NCBI RefSeq assembly: GCF_001485215.1
Contig: NZ_BBWW01000001.1
Span: forward strand, 5,146,001 to 5,210,000
DNA from: Leptolyngbya sp. NIES-2104
GTDB taxonomy: Bacteria > Cyanobacteriota > Cyanobacteriia > Leptolyngbyales > Leptolyngbyaceae
DNA: 64,000 nt
Reading direction: 5' to 3'
Of the stretch, positions 1 to 7,908 are shown one piece after another (the first letter of the stretch is position 1; every line of letters starts with the position of its first letter). The position numbers and the translations under genes are program-made. Under the pieces are notes generated by a model that saw nothing but the letters and a program-made list of their open reading frames with translations, ran no database searches and was not told the DNA's origin.

Positions 1-516
1 CAGTCTTTATATGATTCTCAAGTTCCTAGAGTTCTAGAGTTTCTTCAGCAGCATTTTCCGACTGGAACGGTGCCGCTGAAGTCTGAAAGAAATATCGATT
101 ACACCGAACTTCAGCAGCTTCTTGCACAACAAAAATTTTTAGAAGCCGATCGCCTCACGATTCAAAAACTCTGTGAACTGGCTGGCGAATCAGCGGTCTT
201 ACGTAAATGGCTTTATTTCACAGAAGTCGAGCATTTCCCAACCACGGATTTACATACGATCGATGCGCTCTGGTTAGCCCATTCTGATTATCAGTACGGC
301 TTTTCAGTCCAGCGTCAAATCTGGCTCAGCGTCGGGAAAAAATGGGAAAAGCTCTGGGCAAAGATCGGCTGGAAAGCCGGATACACTTGGACACGCTACC
401 CGAATGAATTCACCTGGAGCCTCGACGCTCCAAGGGGACATTTACCGTTATCGAATCAGCTTCGTGGAGTCCGTGTGATTGCGGCTTTATTGAATCATTC
501 CGCTTGGGATAAGTAA
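1..516 (+). CDS. gun4: Gun4 tetrapyrrole-binding regulator of Mg-chelatase (5'-truncated by window edge)
   Basis: The frame is open from base 1, so the gene begins outside the window and 171 codons are visible. The visible part holds the end of the cyanobacterial N-terminal helical domain (FLQQHFPTG) followed by the complete GUN4 domain with its signature stretches [37 protein letters not shown] and [17 protein letters not shown]4 binds protoporphyrin IX and Mg-protoporphyrin and stimulates the ChlH subunit of Mg-chelatase at the head of the chlorophyll branch. A GTG at 70 could be mistaken for a start, but homology continues upstream of it. The N-terminal part of this helical domain, needed to tell true Gun4 from other GUN4-domain proteins, is only partly visible; its fit looks good. 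Confidence 0.9.
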   Translation, partial: QSLYDSQVPRVLEFLQQHFPTGTVPLKSERNIDYTELQQLLAQQKFLEADRLTIQKLCELAGESAVLRKWLYFTEVEHFPTTDLHTIDALWLAHSDYQYGFSVQRQIWLSVGKKWEKLWAKIGWKAGYTWTRYPNEFTWSLDAPRGHLPLSNQLRGVRVIAALLNHSAWDK

Positions 517-707
517 TTGTCCGGAGTCTCATCAGGGGTCATCTTCTCGATCGCTTAAACTTCCGTAATCTCCCGTGTGCGCGGACGTTGATCCAGTCTC
601 AACTCAGGGCAATCTTTGTATAGTTGCAGACGGTTTGGCGGGTATGAATTTCATCACACTCAGGTCAACCGTTCTCTAAGTTCTTTAAATCGAGGATAGG
701 GGTTGGA

Positions 708-2135
708 ATGGGAATCCCCGAAAACAGGCTCTTTTGTCGATTAGATGGGTTAACGACTGCCGCCCGTGAGCAGCAGCGATCGTTGGTATTGACGGAACTC
801 GGATTGCTCGATTCCGAAATTGTACCGATCTTTGAAGAAGCGACTCAAACCGTGGCTCACTCGATTGGGGCACCGATTAGTTTGCTCGGTTTGATCGATC
901 AGTCGCGTCAGTGGTTTAAGTCCGCTGTCGGTCTATCGCGTTTGGGGATCATGAATGATTTGGCACTCTCACGCCAATTACCGCGAGAAGAATCCTTCTG
1001 CGTTTATGTTGTCGATAGTCAACAGGTTTTAGCGATCGATGACACACTGGATCATCCTGCATTCGCGAATTCTCTTCTGTGTCAACAGTACGGAATTCGG
1101 GCGTATCTGGGTGCACCTTTGCTGACGGTCAGTGGAGACTGCATTGGGTCACTCTGCGTGATGGACTCTCGCCCCCGTAATTTCACAGAACGGGATGCGG
1201 AATTTCTCATGCTGACGGCTCGTTTAAGCATGAGCGAGTATGAACGCCTGCAATTACTCAAATCTCAGGGGGCGGGTACTCCAGTCCCCACGATTCAGCC
1301 TCCAGTTCCGATCGCTGCGAACCCAGTGAAGTTTGAACTGCTTGCCCAATTGACTCAGGAGTTACGTACGCCGTTAACTTCGGTCATGGGAATGGCAAGC
1401 GTCCTGAACCGTGAAATTTATGGACCGCTGACCAGTAAACAGAAGGAATATCTCGACATCATTCACCACAGCGGACAGTACTTATTGTCACTGGTGAAGG
1501 AGATTCTGGAACTGTCGCAGCTTGATGATAGTAGTCGAGCGTTGAACTTGGCTTCGATCGATATCGAGATGCTCTGTCAACAAGCGATCAGTACATTAGA
1601 ACAAGCCGCCAACCGTCGTGAGCAGCAGATTCGCCTCTCAGTTGAACCAGGTAATCGAATTTGGCTACTCGATAAAGAGAAAATCCGCCAACTGCTCTAT
1701 CACCTGATGTTCAGTGTGATTCAATCCTCGAATACAGGAAGCATCGTTCGACTGCACGTTTCTCAAAAGAGTAGCGGATTGCGTCTGACCGTTTGGGCAT
1801 CGCATCCTTGTTTAGGAGATGGACTGAGCGGATTCGGGGAAATGATGACTCCACAGACGAGCGCGATCGCAGCAACCTACGAAGCTCCTAGCAGCAATGG
1901 TAATGGTCATCGTGCCGGAGCGGGATTGATGCCCGTTGCGGCTGCGCTGAACGCCGCGAAATTCACCGATCTCGATGATTCTCCAGAAATTCCCGATGCG
2001 GATGCGGTTCGGAAGAATCTCGGCTTGCTCCTGAGTCGGCAACTCGCAGAAATGCACGGCGGACAGATTCTGATTCAAGGCGCATCAGAACCGGGATATC
2101 GCTATGTGATTACGCTGCCTCGATTAACCCAATAA
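708..2135 (+). CDS. GAF-domain protein with degenerate histidine-kinase core (likely pseudokinase)
   Basis: A GAF domain occupies about residues 30-185 (GAPISLLGLIDQSRQWFKS, then GIRAYLGAPLL and GSLCVMDSRPR). After a short linker comes a HisKA-like region around 205-270. In the H-box the usual SHELRTPL is TQELRTPL, so the phospho-acceptor His is Gln217. The ATPase-like part is also eroded: the N-box position reads HLMFSVIQSS without the Asn, and the final G-box reads NLGLLLSRQLAEMHGG. GAF-linked kinases of this type sense small ligands or light and phosphorylate response regulators. This one probably cannot autophosphorylate and may work as a scaffold or ligand-dependent partner. ATG start at 708. 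No response regulator is adjacent. Soluble, no membrane segment seen. Confidence 0.85.
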   Translation: MGIPENRLFCRLDGLTTAAREQQRSLVLTELGLLDSEIVPIFEEATQTVAHSIGAPISLLGLIDQSRQWFKSAVGLSRLGIMNDLALSRQLPREESFCVYVVDSQQVLAIDDTLDHPAFANSLLCQQYGIRAYLGAPLLTVSGDCIGSLCVMDSRPRNFTERDAEFLMLTARLSMSEYERLQLLKSQGAGTPVPTIQPPVPIAANPVKFELLAQLTQELRTPLTSVMGMASVLNREIYGPLTSKQKEYLDIIHHSGQYLLSLVKEILELSQLDDSSRALNLASIDIEMLCQQAISTLEQAANRREQQIRLSVEPGNRIWLLDKEKIRQLLYHLMFSVIQSSNTGSIVRLHVSQKSSGLRLTVWASHPCLGDGLSGFGEMMTPQTSAIAATYEAPSSNGNGHRAGAGLMPVAAALNAAKFTDLDDSPEIPDADAVRKNLGLLLSRQLAEMHGGQILIQGASEPGYRYVITLPRLTQ

Positions 2136-2165
2136 CCTTGTCAAAAGACCAAGATCGCGGATAAT

Positions 2166-2193
2166 AGCCCTAGCCCATTCGCTAGGGCTTTTT
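2166..2193 (+). terminator. Rho-independent terminator after the GAF/HK-like gene
   Basis: A perfect 9-bp stem AGCCCTAGC / GCTAGGGCT with a 6-nt loop is followed by a run of T. It lies between the GAF/HK-like gene and ictB, both on the plus strand, so ictB probably has its own promoter between here and 2220. Confidence 0.85.
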
Positions 2194-2219
2194 GCTTTAG
2201 AGCATAGGAAAATTCGCGT

Positions 2220-3629
2220 ATGAATTCGGTTTGGCAACAGGTGACCTTAACGACACTCCCGCTACGAGAATGGCGATCGGTGAGTTATGTCTATCAATGG
2301 GTCGTAGGATCGCTCTCTAGCTGGCGACAACAAAGCTGGATCATGCGACACGGAGATGCGATCGCGGCTCTTTTGATTAGTCTCGTCTTCGCGCTTTCTC
2401 CCTTTGTTGCCACGGATTTGATCGGCTGGATACTGGCGACCTGCATTCTGTTTTGGTTGCTGTTGACCGTTTCCGATACTGATCCACGGGCTGGATTTAC
2501 CCCGATTCATTTGCTCGTGATGCTGTTCTGGGGAATTGCCTCGATCGCGGCTGGACTTTCCCCGCTTAAACGGCTTGCCTTTGTGGGACTCGGAAAGCTT
2601 TCGCTGTATTTGATGTTTTTCATTCTGATGGCGCGAGTTCTGCGATCGGCAAAACTGCGATCGTTCTGTATCACTGCTTTTCTTCTGACTGCTTTAGCGG
2701 TCAGCACGTACGGAATTCAGCAAGCGATTTTTGGGGCGGATGCGTTAGCGACTTGGGTTGATCCAGAATCGCCCACGGCACAATCGACGCGGGTGTATAG
2801 CTATTTGGGGAATCCAAATCTTTTGGCGGGTTATCTGATGCCTGCGGTGTGGCTATCATTTGGGGCGATTTTTGTCTGGAAGCGATGGATGCCGAAACTT
2901 TTAGCGATCGTCATGTTCGGTATGAATACGGCTTGTTTGCTTCTGACTCAGAGCCGAGGCGCTTGGATTGGATTTGTGATTGCGGGCTTGGTGCTGGTGG
3001 TTCTGCTGCGGTATTGGTGGAGTGCTTACCTACCGAAATTTTTACGAGTCTGGGCATTGCCCCTGATGTTTGGAGGATTAGCAGGCGTTTTTGTGCTGGG
3101 CTTTCTTTTTGTTACGCCGTTTCGCTATCGAGTTGGCAGTATTTTTGCCGGAAGTGGGGACAGTAGTAATGCGTTTCGGTTGAATGTTTGGCGATCGGTA
3201 TTAGATATGATTCGCGATCGACCGATTTTCGGATTTGGTCCGGGTGATCTGGTGTTCAAAAGGATGTATCCGCTTTATTCGGCTGCGCGATTTAGTGCGC
3301 TGAGTGCTTATTCGATTTTGCTAGAAATTACGGTCGAAGCTGGGTTAGTCGGATTGACGGCATTTCTATGGTTATTGCTGGTTGCGTTTAATCAAGGATT
3401 TGTACAATTGCGGCGATTGAGAGCGATGGGTGATCCGGATGGATTCTGGCTGATTGGGGCAATTACGGCGATGGCGGGAATGATGGGGCATGGAATTGTT
3501 GATACGGTTTGGTATCGCCCAGAGGTTAGCGTTTTGTGGTGGTTGAGTGTGGCGTTGGTTGCGAGTTTCTACGTGCCAAGTGGGGAAGGAAAAACGGTTC
3601 AGACTCCGGAATTGGCAGCGGATTCTTGA
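2220..3629 (+). CDS. ictB: IctB family putative bicarbonate transporter / O-antigen-ligase-like membrane protein
   Basis: A 469-residue polytopic membrane protein that matches cyanobacterial IctB along its length: SYLGNPNLLAGYL near residue 195, LTQSRGAWIGF near 245, DSSNAFRLNVW and the GFGPGDLVFKRMYPLY loop near 340, ending in a GHGIVDTVWYRPE stretch. IctB was named for a role in inorganic carbon accumulation, but the family belongs to the Wzy_C/O-antigen-ligase group, so its true substrate is unsettled. About ten hydrophobic segments are visible. ATG at 2220 gives the family-typical start (MNSVWQQVTLTTL). It is convergent with holA, and a structured repeat fills the gap between them. Confidence 0.9.
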   Translation: MNSVWQQVTLTTLPLREWRSVSYVYQWVVGSLSSWRQQSWIMRHGDAIAALLISLVFALSPFVATDLIGWILATCILFWLLLTVSDTDPRAGFTPIHLLVMLFWGIASIAAGLSPLKRLAFVGLGKLSLYLMFFILMARVLRSAKLRSFCITAFLLTALAVSTYGIQQAIFGADALATWVDPESPTAQSTRVYSYLGNPNLLAGYLMPAVWLSFGAIFVWKRWMPKLLAIVMFGMNTACLLLTQSRGAWIGFVIAGLVLVVLLRYWWSAYLPKFLRVWALPLMFGGLAGVFVLGFLFVTPFRYRVGSIFAGSGDSSNAFRLNVWRSVLDMIRDRPIFGFGPGDLVFKRMYPLYSAARFSALSAYSILLEITVEAGLVGLTAFLWLLLVAFNQGFVQLRRLRAMGDPDGFWLIGAITAMAGMMGHGIVDTVWYRPEVSVLWWLSVALVASFYVPSGEGKTVQTPELAADS

Positions 3630-3639
3630 CAAATCTGAT

Positions 3640-3856
3640 TTAACCTCGGTTCGATCGGTCTTTCCGCTTCGATTCGACCTCGCCCCGGAATGAAATTCGG
3701 GGCTGACAGTGCGAAGTCCCTTCAGGACTGCAAGCCTCCAATTCATGCGCCTTTAGCCCCCTTTAGTGGGCTTTGCACGATTAGCCCCGAATTCTATTCC
3801 GGGGCGAGTGAACAACGGAGCGAAGGAATTCATCGAACTGACGTTGATTTAACGAC
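3640..3856. repeat. Structured palindromic repeat, copy A
   Basis: Core 3681-3806: an outer inverted repeat (CGCCCCGGAATGAAATTCGG at the left, AGCCCCGAATTCTATTCCGG at the right) encloses two smaller hairpins, AGTCC..GGACT near 3714-3730 and AGCCC..GGGCT near 3754-3772. The flanks extend the inverted symmetry imperfectly to about 50 bp per side (left GGTTCGATCGG and TCCGCTTCG; right CGGAGCGAAGGAATTCATCG). It sits between convergent ictB and holA, and its right end contains the holA stop codon. The same element recurs at 6.2, 40.9 and 63.2 kb. No coding capacity of its own; it may also act as a bidirectional terminator. Confidence 0.85.
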
Positions 3857-4835
3857 GCTGGAAAATTTGACACAGTTCGATCGCTTTTGTTTGCAGCGCG
3901 ATCGTTTCATCACTCCCCCGCTTCAGGCTGTATTCCAAATCCAGCAACAGCGGCAGAACTCGTTGCAGTTGTGCGACTGATGTGGAGGCAAGCTCTTGTT
4001 TGAGAAAATAAAGCTGTTTGGGGTTGTTCAATTCCGCAGCTTTGGCGATTTCTCGATCGTCTCGTTCTCCTGCTTCCTGCATTAACTTAATCCACAATCG
4101 CAATCGAAACTGTCCCACCAACGTACTGACAATTCGCAGTGCAGGTTCATTCTGTCGCAAGAGATCAGCAACTAATTCCAGAGCTTCAGCCGTTTTTCCT
4201 TGACGAATTGCGGCAAGTAATTTTAGTGAACTTTGAGTGCTGGCGGTCACGAGCGGTGCGATCGCAGTTTCATCGAGCGGCTTTTTTCGATCGCCTGCAA
4301 ACACTTTGAGCTTTTCGAGTTCAGACTGAAGCTGGCGAGTATCATTGCCGACCGCTTCGGTCACATAATCGATCGCGCTTTGTGTCAGCTTCAAATCCAA
4401 TTCCTGCGCGACTCGCTGCACTTGTTTCGCGATCAGTTCCGTTTTCCAGGGCGGAATTAACGAAAATTCCTGAATCGTTGCGTGAGTCTGTAAGAGTTTT
4501 GTTGATTTTAAGCGTCCATCTGGTTTAGTTGAACTCGTTAGTAAAAGCGTTGTCGTTTCGGGCAATGCGGAAATCGTGCGATCGAGTTCTGTCAGCACTT
4601 CCTCTGGGCAACGTTGCGCTAAAGTCGTCTCTGCCAGCCAAACAAATCGATTCCCCGACCCAAATGGGGGAGTCATGGCTTGATTTAAGGCTTGTACGAT
4701 CGCATCACCTTGATCTGATGAAAATTTATCAAAATTAAAACTCTCCCACATCGGGTCAACTGTCTTTTGCTTCAAGGCTTTCACCGCTTGAGCGATCGCG
4801 AAACTATCTTCACCCCAATAAAAGTAAATCCCCAT
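3849..4835 (-). CDS. holA: DNA polymerase III subunit delta
   Basis: About 328 residues, the usual length for HolA, starting MGIYFYWGEDSF, which is the typical N-terminus of the family. It has an AAA+-like clamp-loader fold: an N-terminal nucleotide-binding-like region without a functional P-loop, a middle lid region (VTEAVGNDTRQLQSELEKL) and a C-terminal collar helix bundle (LLAAIRQGKTAEAL...LVGQFRLRLW). Delta opens the beta sliding clamp within the clamp-loader complex. I chose the ATG at 4835 because GGAG lies 6 nt upstream; another in-frame ATG at 4871 would add 12 non-conserved residues. The stop codon lies in the outer arm of repeat copy A. Confidence 0.92.
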   Translation of the reverse strand: MGIYFYWGEDSFAIAQAVKALKQKTVDPMWESFNFDKFSSDQGDAIVQALNQAMTPPFGSGNRFVWLAETTLAQRCPEEVLTELDRTISALPETTTLLLTSSTKPDGRLKSTKLLQTHATIQEFSLIPPWKTELIAKQVQRVAQELDLKLTQSAIDYVTEAVGNDTRQLQSELEKLKVFAGDRKKPLDETAIAPLVTASTQSSLKLLAAIRQGKTAEALELVADLLRQNEPALRIVSTLVGQFRLRLWIKLMQEAGERDDREIAKAAELNNPKQLYFLKQELASTSVAQLQRVLPLLLDLEYSLKRGSDETIALQTKAIELCQIFQRR

Positions 4836-4965
4836 ACCGAACTCCGCGTCTCCCTGCCCTAGAGTAATCATTCATCGTAAATCTCTCGGAGTAGGATGAC
4901 ACTTTACCGTTAGATTTAAGAATGGATTTCTAATTTATCGATTTACGGCGCGAGGCGATCGCACA

Positions 4966-5748
4966 TTGGACGAGAATTATCAAACTTTCCTCAATCGGGT
5001 GATGCGGCTGACGCTGCCAGACACTTACAAGTCTCAGGTGCAGCACATCCAAGAGTCTCCAAAGTTCCAGCGCTCGAATGGCGTATGGCTTCCGACTCCT
5101 TTTCCAGGCTACACGGTGATTACGCCGCCGGGACAGGAGGACGGCAAAAATTTGGGCATCTACGAGTCTCTGCAACGCTACCAGAAGCGGATTGCGGAAA
5201 CGCTAGGAGATGAGATGTTTGCGCCGATTCCGGCTGAGAGTTTTCATGTAACGGTTGCGGATTTGATCTGGAATGGAGCGTATCTCCATGCGGCGAAATC
5301 TCCAGGGTTTGATGATCGATTGCGCGATCGGGTGGCGAGTAGCTTCCGTCAGTGTCAACCGATGGGCACTGAGCAGTCCATTCGCTTTCAAGTGGTCGGA
5401 TTGATGGTGATGGCGCGAGCGATCGCGGTTTGTCTCGCTACAACGGACGTGATGGGCTATGAGCGGATTTTGAAACTGCGTCGATCGGTTTACCAAAATC
5501 CGGATTTGATTGAAATCGGCATCGAGCAGCAATACTATTTCACGCCGCACATTACGCTGGGATATTTTGGCAAAGTATCTCCGGATCTCGATCGTGAACG
5601 GTTAAGTCAAACGTTTGATGAACTGCATCAGGAATGGTTAGAGAACTATCCGGACAATGAATTTTGGATTCATCAGGCTGAGTTTCGCAAGTTCAACAAC
5701 ATGGCGGAATACGTGCGAAATCCAGATTGGGCAACGTTTCAGTTCTGA
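4966..5748 (+). CDS. DUF1868 protein, 2H-phosphoesterase-like
   Basis: 260 residues, TTG start (DENYQTFLNRV). Two H-x-T motifs, HVTVADL near residue 93 and HITLGYF near 195, are spaced as in the 2H phosphoesterase superfamily (LigT / cyclic phosphodiesterase fold), where the two histidines act on 2',3'-cyclic or 2',5'-phosphodiester bonds. The cyanobacterial family is catalogued as DUF1868 and its substrate is unknown. The N-terminal segment GVWLPTPFPGYTVITPP is typical of this group. It is soluble, divergent from holA, and closed by a hairpin immediately downstream. Confidence 0.75.
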   Translation: MDENYQTFLNRVMRLTLPDTYKSQVQHIQESPKFQRSNGVWLPTPFPGYTVITPPGQEDGKNLGIYESLQRYQKRIAETLGDEMFAPIPAESFHVTVADLIWNGAYLHAAKSPGFDDRLRDRVASSFRQCQPMGTEQSIRFQVVGLMVMARAIAVCLATTDVMGYERILKLRRSVYQNPDLIEIGIEQQYYFTPHITLGYFGKVSPDLDRERLSQTFDELHQEWLENYPDNEFWIHQAEFRKFNNMAEYVRNPDWATFQF

Positions 5749-5755
5749 GAAGAAA

Positions 5756-5786
5756 GGATTCGATCGCAGAACTTGATCGAATCCTC
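5756..5786 (+). terminator. Hairpin after the DUF1868 gene
   Basis: An 11-bp perfect stem AGGATTCGATC / GATCGAATCCT with a 9-nt loop, a few bases after the stop codon at 5748. It is followed by CTCTTAATAC, so the T-tract is weak. Likely terminator. Confidence 0.65.
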
Positions 5787-5864
5787 TTAATACTGAAAAC
5801 AAAAGTGCGATTTTATACGGCGCTGTGGGTATAAGGGGAGTGCAGCACTCAGAGCATATGGACG

Positions 5865-7907
5865 ATGACCGAGCTTGGAGCGATTGCCTTTGGCAACAGC
5901 GAAGCTACCGCGCTTCCCCCTCAACAGCCCCCGCTAATTTCCCAGAGAAAGACGTTTCAGAACTCAGTTCAGTCCGTCACTTTACCCGTTAGCGCCACCG
6001 TGACCGCTCCCGAAACCGAGCGATCGCCAGAATTTAGCATTGTAAAATCTGACACTAAAGAAGTTCAGTCGGATCTCGATCGAGATTCGGCTCACGTCGA
6101 TCGTGCGGGTTCGACAAATCTCCCTGATTCGATTCTTCCCGCTTCGGTTCTTCCCACTTCGGTTCTTCCCGCTTCGATCTCAGCCCGCCCCGGAATGGAA
6201 TTCGGGGCTAACGGTGCGAAGTCCACTAAAGGGGACTACAAGCCCGATAAGACTTTATCTTCAGTCCCCTTCAGTGGACTTAGTCCTACTAGCCCCGAAT
6301 TCCATTCCGGGGCGGGTGAGCAACGCAGTGAAAGAACTCACGTCGATCGACTTTCCACCACGACTCCGGAGTTTAGTTCGAGCAACAATGAAGCATCAGA
6401 CGGAATGGAGCAGGTTACTTCTGTTTCGCAGCTGTCCGATGTTCAACCCACGGATTGGGCATTTCAGGCACTTCAAAGCTTAGTTGAACGATATGGCTGT
6501 ATTGCAGGCTATCCAGATCGAACCTTTCGCGGCAATCGGGCACTGACTCGGTACGAATTTGCGGTGGGATTAAATGCTTGTCTTGATCGCGTTCAAGAAT
6601 TGATTAACGCTCAGAGATCGGATGCTGTCACCCGGCAAGATTTAGATGCTCTCCAGAAACTTCAGTCTGAATTCTCGACAGAACTGGCAGAAGTTAAAGG
6701 TCGAGTCGATTCTTTAGAAGCTCGGACTGCAACATTAGAGAAAAATCAGTTTTCAACAACGACGCGATTGTTTGGACAAGCGATCGTTTCTACACAATTG
6801 AGCAACAAAGCTGATATCGATTTATTTCTCAGAGATGGCGTACCAGAGCGACAGGCAGAAATCAAACCAACATTAACAAACAATGTTCAAATTTCGCTTG
6901 CAACTTCGTTTAGTGGGCGCGATTTGCTGTTGACCACGTTACAGACGGGAAATTCACGATCGAACGCCCCGAATCTGTTCACCAACATGGCGCGGCTCTC
7001 CTATGAATCCGAGCAGGAGAATCAGATTGCCATCAGTGATTTATCGTATCGGTTCCCAGTTGCGGATAATTTCGGAGTTTTGATCGGGGCTTCGGGTGTG
7101 AATCCCTCGAATGTGTTTCGGGGCATCAATCCGCTGGAAGGTTCAGGAGAAGGAAGCCTTTCGTTACTCGGTCAGCGCAACCCGATATTAGCGATCGGTA
7201 ACGGAATCGGCGGGGTCGGATTCGATTGGCAGATTAATCAGCGACTCAGTTTGCAGGGAGTATACAGCGCTGAATTGCCCGCATTTGCAGGAGATTCTGA
7301 TACAGGTGGACTGATCGGAGGTCGGTATGTCGCTGGGGCACAATTGACGATCGCGCCCACGGATACGATCGATGTCGGCATTCACTATTTATTCTCCCGC
7401 TCTCCGGATGGCTTCCTTGGAACTGGAATCGGTGATTCACAACTCCTTTCGCCGTTTGTTCCAACGAACAGCGCTTTTACCACTCATGCGATCGGGGGAA
7501 CTCTCGCTTGGCGATTGAATCCGAAAATTACGATCGGCGGATGGGGTGGATGGACAAGCTCAAAAGCGATCGCCCTTTCTGGATCAGTTCAAACCACAAA
7601 TTGGATGGTCTTCTCTGCCTTTCCTGATTTGTTTGTGCCGGGAAATCTCGGTGGAATTCTTTTCGGACAGCCGCCGAAGATCACAGCCAGCACGTTACCG
7701 GATGGATATAATTTTCCTCGGTTCAGTGACACAGGGAGCAGAGGCGGACAACCCGATACCGCGTTGCATTTAGAAGCATTCTACCGCGCCAGATTGAACG
7801 CATTTCTTGACATCACACCTGGCGTTCTCGTGATCTTCAATTCCAACCACAACACAGCAAACGATCCGATCGTGGTCGGTGCTGTTCGAGCTACTTTCCG
7901 GTTTTAA
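5865..7907 (+). CDS. SLH-domain iron-uptake porin (SomB/OprB type) with unusual N-terminal region
   Basis: The C-terminal 500 residues form a typical cyanobacterial outer-membrane porin: an SLH domain from about residue 183 (VSQLSDVQPTDWAFQALQSL, CIAGYPDRTFRGNRALTRYE), a coiled coil (DALQKLQSEFSTELAEVKGRVDSLEARTATLE), then a beta-barrel ending in aromatic ATFRF. Family members anchor to peptidoglycan-linked polymer through SLH and conduct iron and small solutes. Odd points: the ATG start gives MTELGAIAFGNSEATA with no positively charged hydrophobic signal peptide, and an in-frame stop at 5832 blocks extension. Residues about 90-175 are low-complexity and come partly from an in-frame copy of the genomic repeat (6184-6316). 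The export signal may have been lost or frameshifted. Confidence 0.85.
   Translation: MTELGAIAFGNSEATALPPQQPPLISQRKTFQNSVQSVTLPVSATVTAPETERSPEFSIVKSDTKEVQSDLDRDSAHVDRAGSTNLPDSILPASVLPTSVLPASISARPGMEFGANGAKSTKGDYKPDKTLSSVPFSGLSPTSPEFHSGAGEQRSERTHVDRLSTTTPEFSSSNNEASDGMEQVTSVSQLSDVQPTDWAFQALQSLVERYGCIAGYPDRTFRGNRALTRYEFAVGLNACLDRVQELINAQRSDAVTRQDLDALQKLQSEFSTELAEVKGRVDSLEARTATLEKNQFSTTTRLFGQAIVSTQLSNKADIDLFLRDGVPERQAEIKPTLTNNVQISLATSFSGRDLLLTTLQTGNSRSNAPNLFTNMARLSYESEQENQIAISDLSYRFPVADNFGVLIGASGVNPSNVFRGINPLEGSGEGSLSLLGQRNPILAIGNGIGGVGFDWQINQRLSLQGVYSAELPAFAGDSDTGGLIGGRYVAGAQLTIAPTDTIDVGIHYLFSRSPDGFLGTGIGDSQLLSPFVPTNSAFTTHAIGGTLAWRLNPKITIGGWGGWTSSKAIALSGSVQTTNWMVFSAFPDLFVPGNLGGILFGQPPKITASTLPDGYNFPRFSDTGSRGGQPDTALHLEAFYRARLNAFLDITPGVLVIFNSNHNTANDPIVVGAVRATFRF
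6133..6176 (+). repeat. 15-bp tandem repeat, three units, inside the porin gene
   Basis: Three near-identical 15-bp units (TTCTTCCCGCTTCGG, second unit with one A for G) encode LPAS/LPTS triplets. The unit resembles the TTCCGCTTCG flank of repeat copies A and C, so it looks like a local expansion of the flank of copy B. Confidence 0.8.
6184..6316. repeat. Structured palindromic repeat, copy B, inside the porin coding sequence
   Basis: Outer arms CCGCCCCGGAATGGAATTCG (left) and CGAATTCCATTCCGGGGCGG (right), inner hairpins AGTCC..GGACT near 6220-6238 and AGTCC..GGACT near 6263-6280. It is read in frame through the porin ORF as roughly 45 residues (SARPGMEFGANGAKS... to ...SPEFHSGAGEQRS). Compared with copy A, the second inner hairpin is AGTCC/GGACT rather than AGCCC/GGGCT: both arms changed together. 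Confidence 0.85.
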
Positions 7908-7908
7908 T

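Noticed and set aside
516-707. Possible small gene between gun4 and the GAF/HK-like gene
   Set aside because: No frame with SD and family resemblance; a TTGTATAGTTGC stretch may be promoter.
6133-6176. Tandem 15-bp units considered as a CRISPR or minisatellite array
   Set aside because: Units are directly adjacent without spacers and are translated as LPxS triplets in the porin gene.
6091-6349. CTCACGTCGATCG at 6091-6103 and 6337-6349 as a target-site duplication of repeat copy B
   Set aside because: 13 bp is long for a simple duplication and the right copy aligns with the terminal part of the element in copies A and C, so it may be element sequence.
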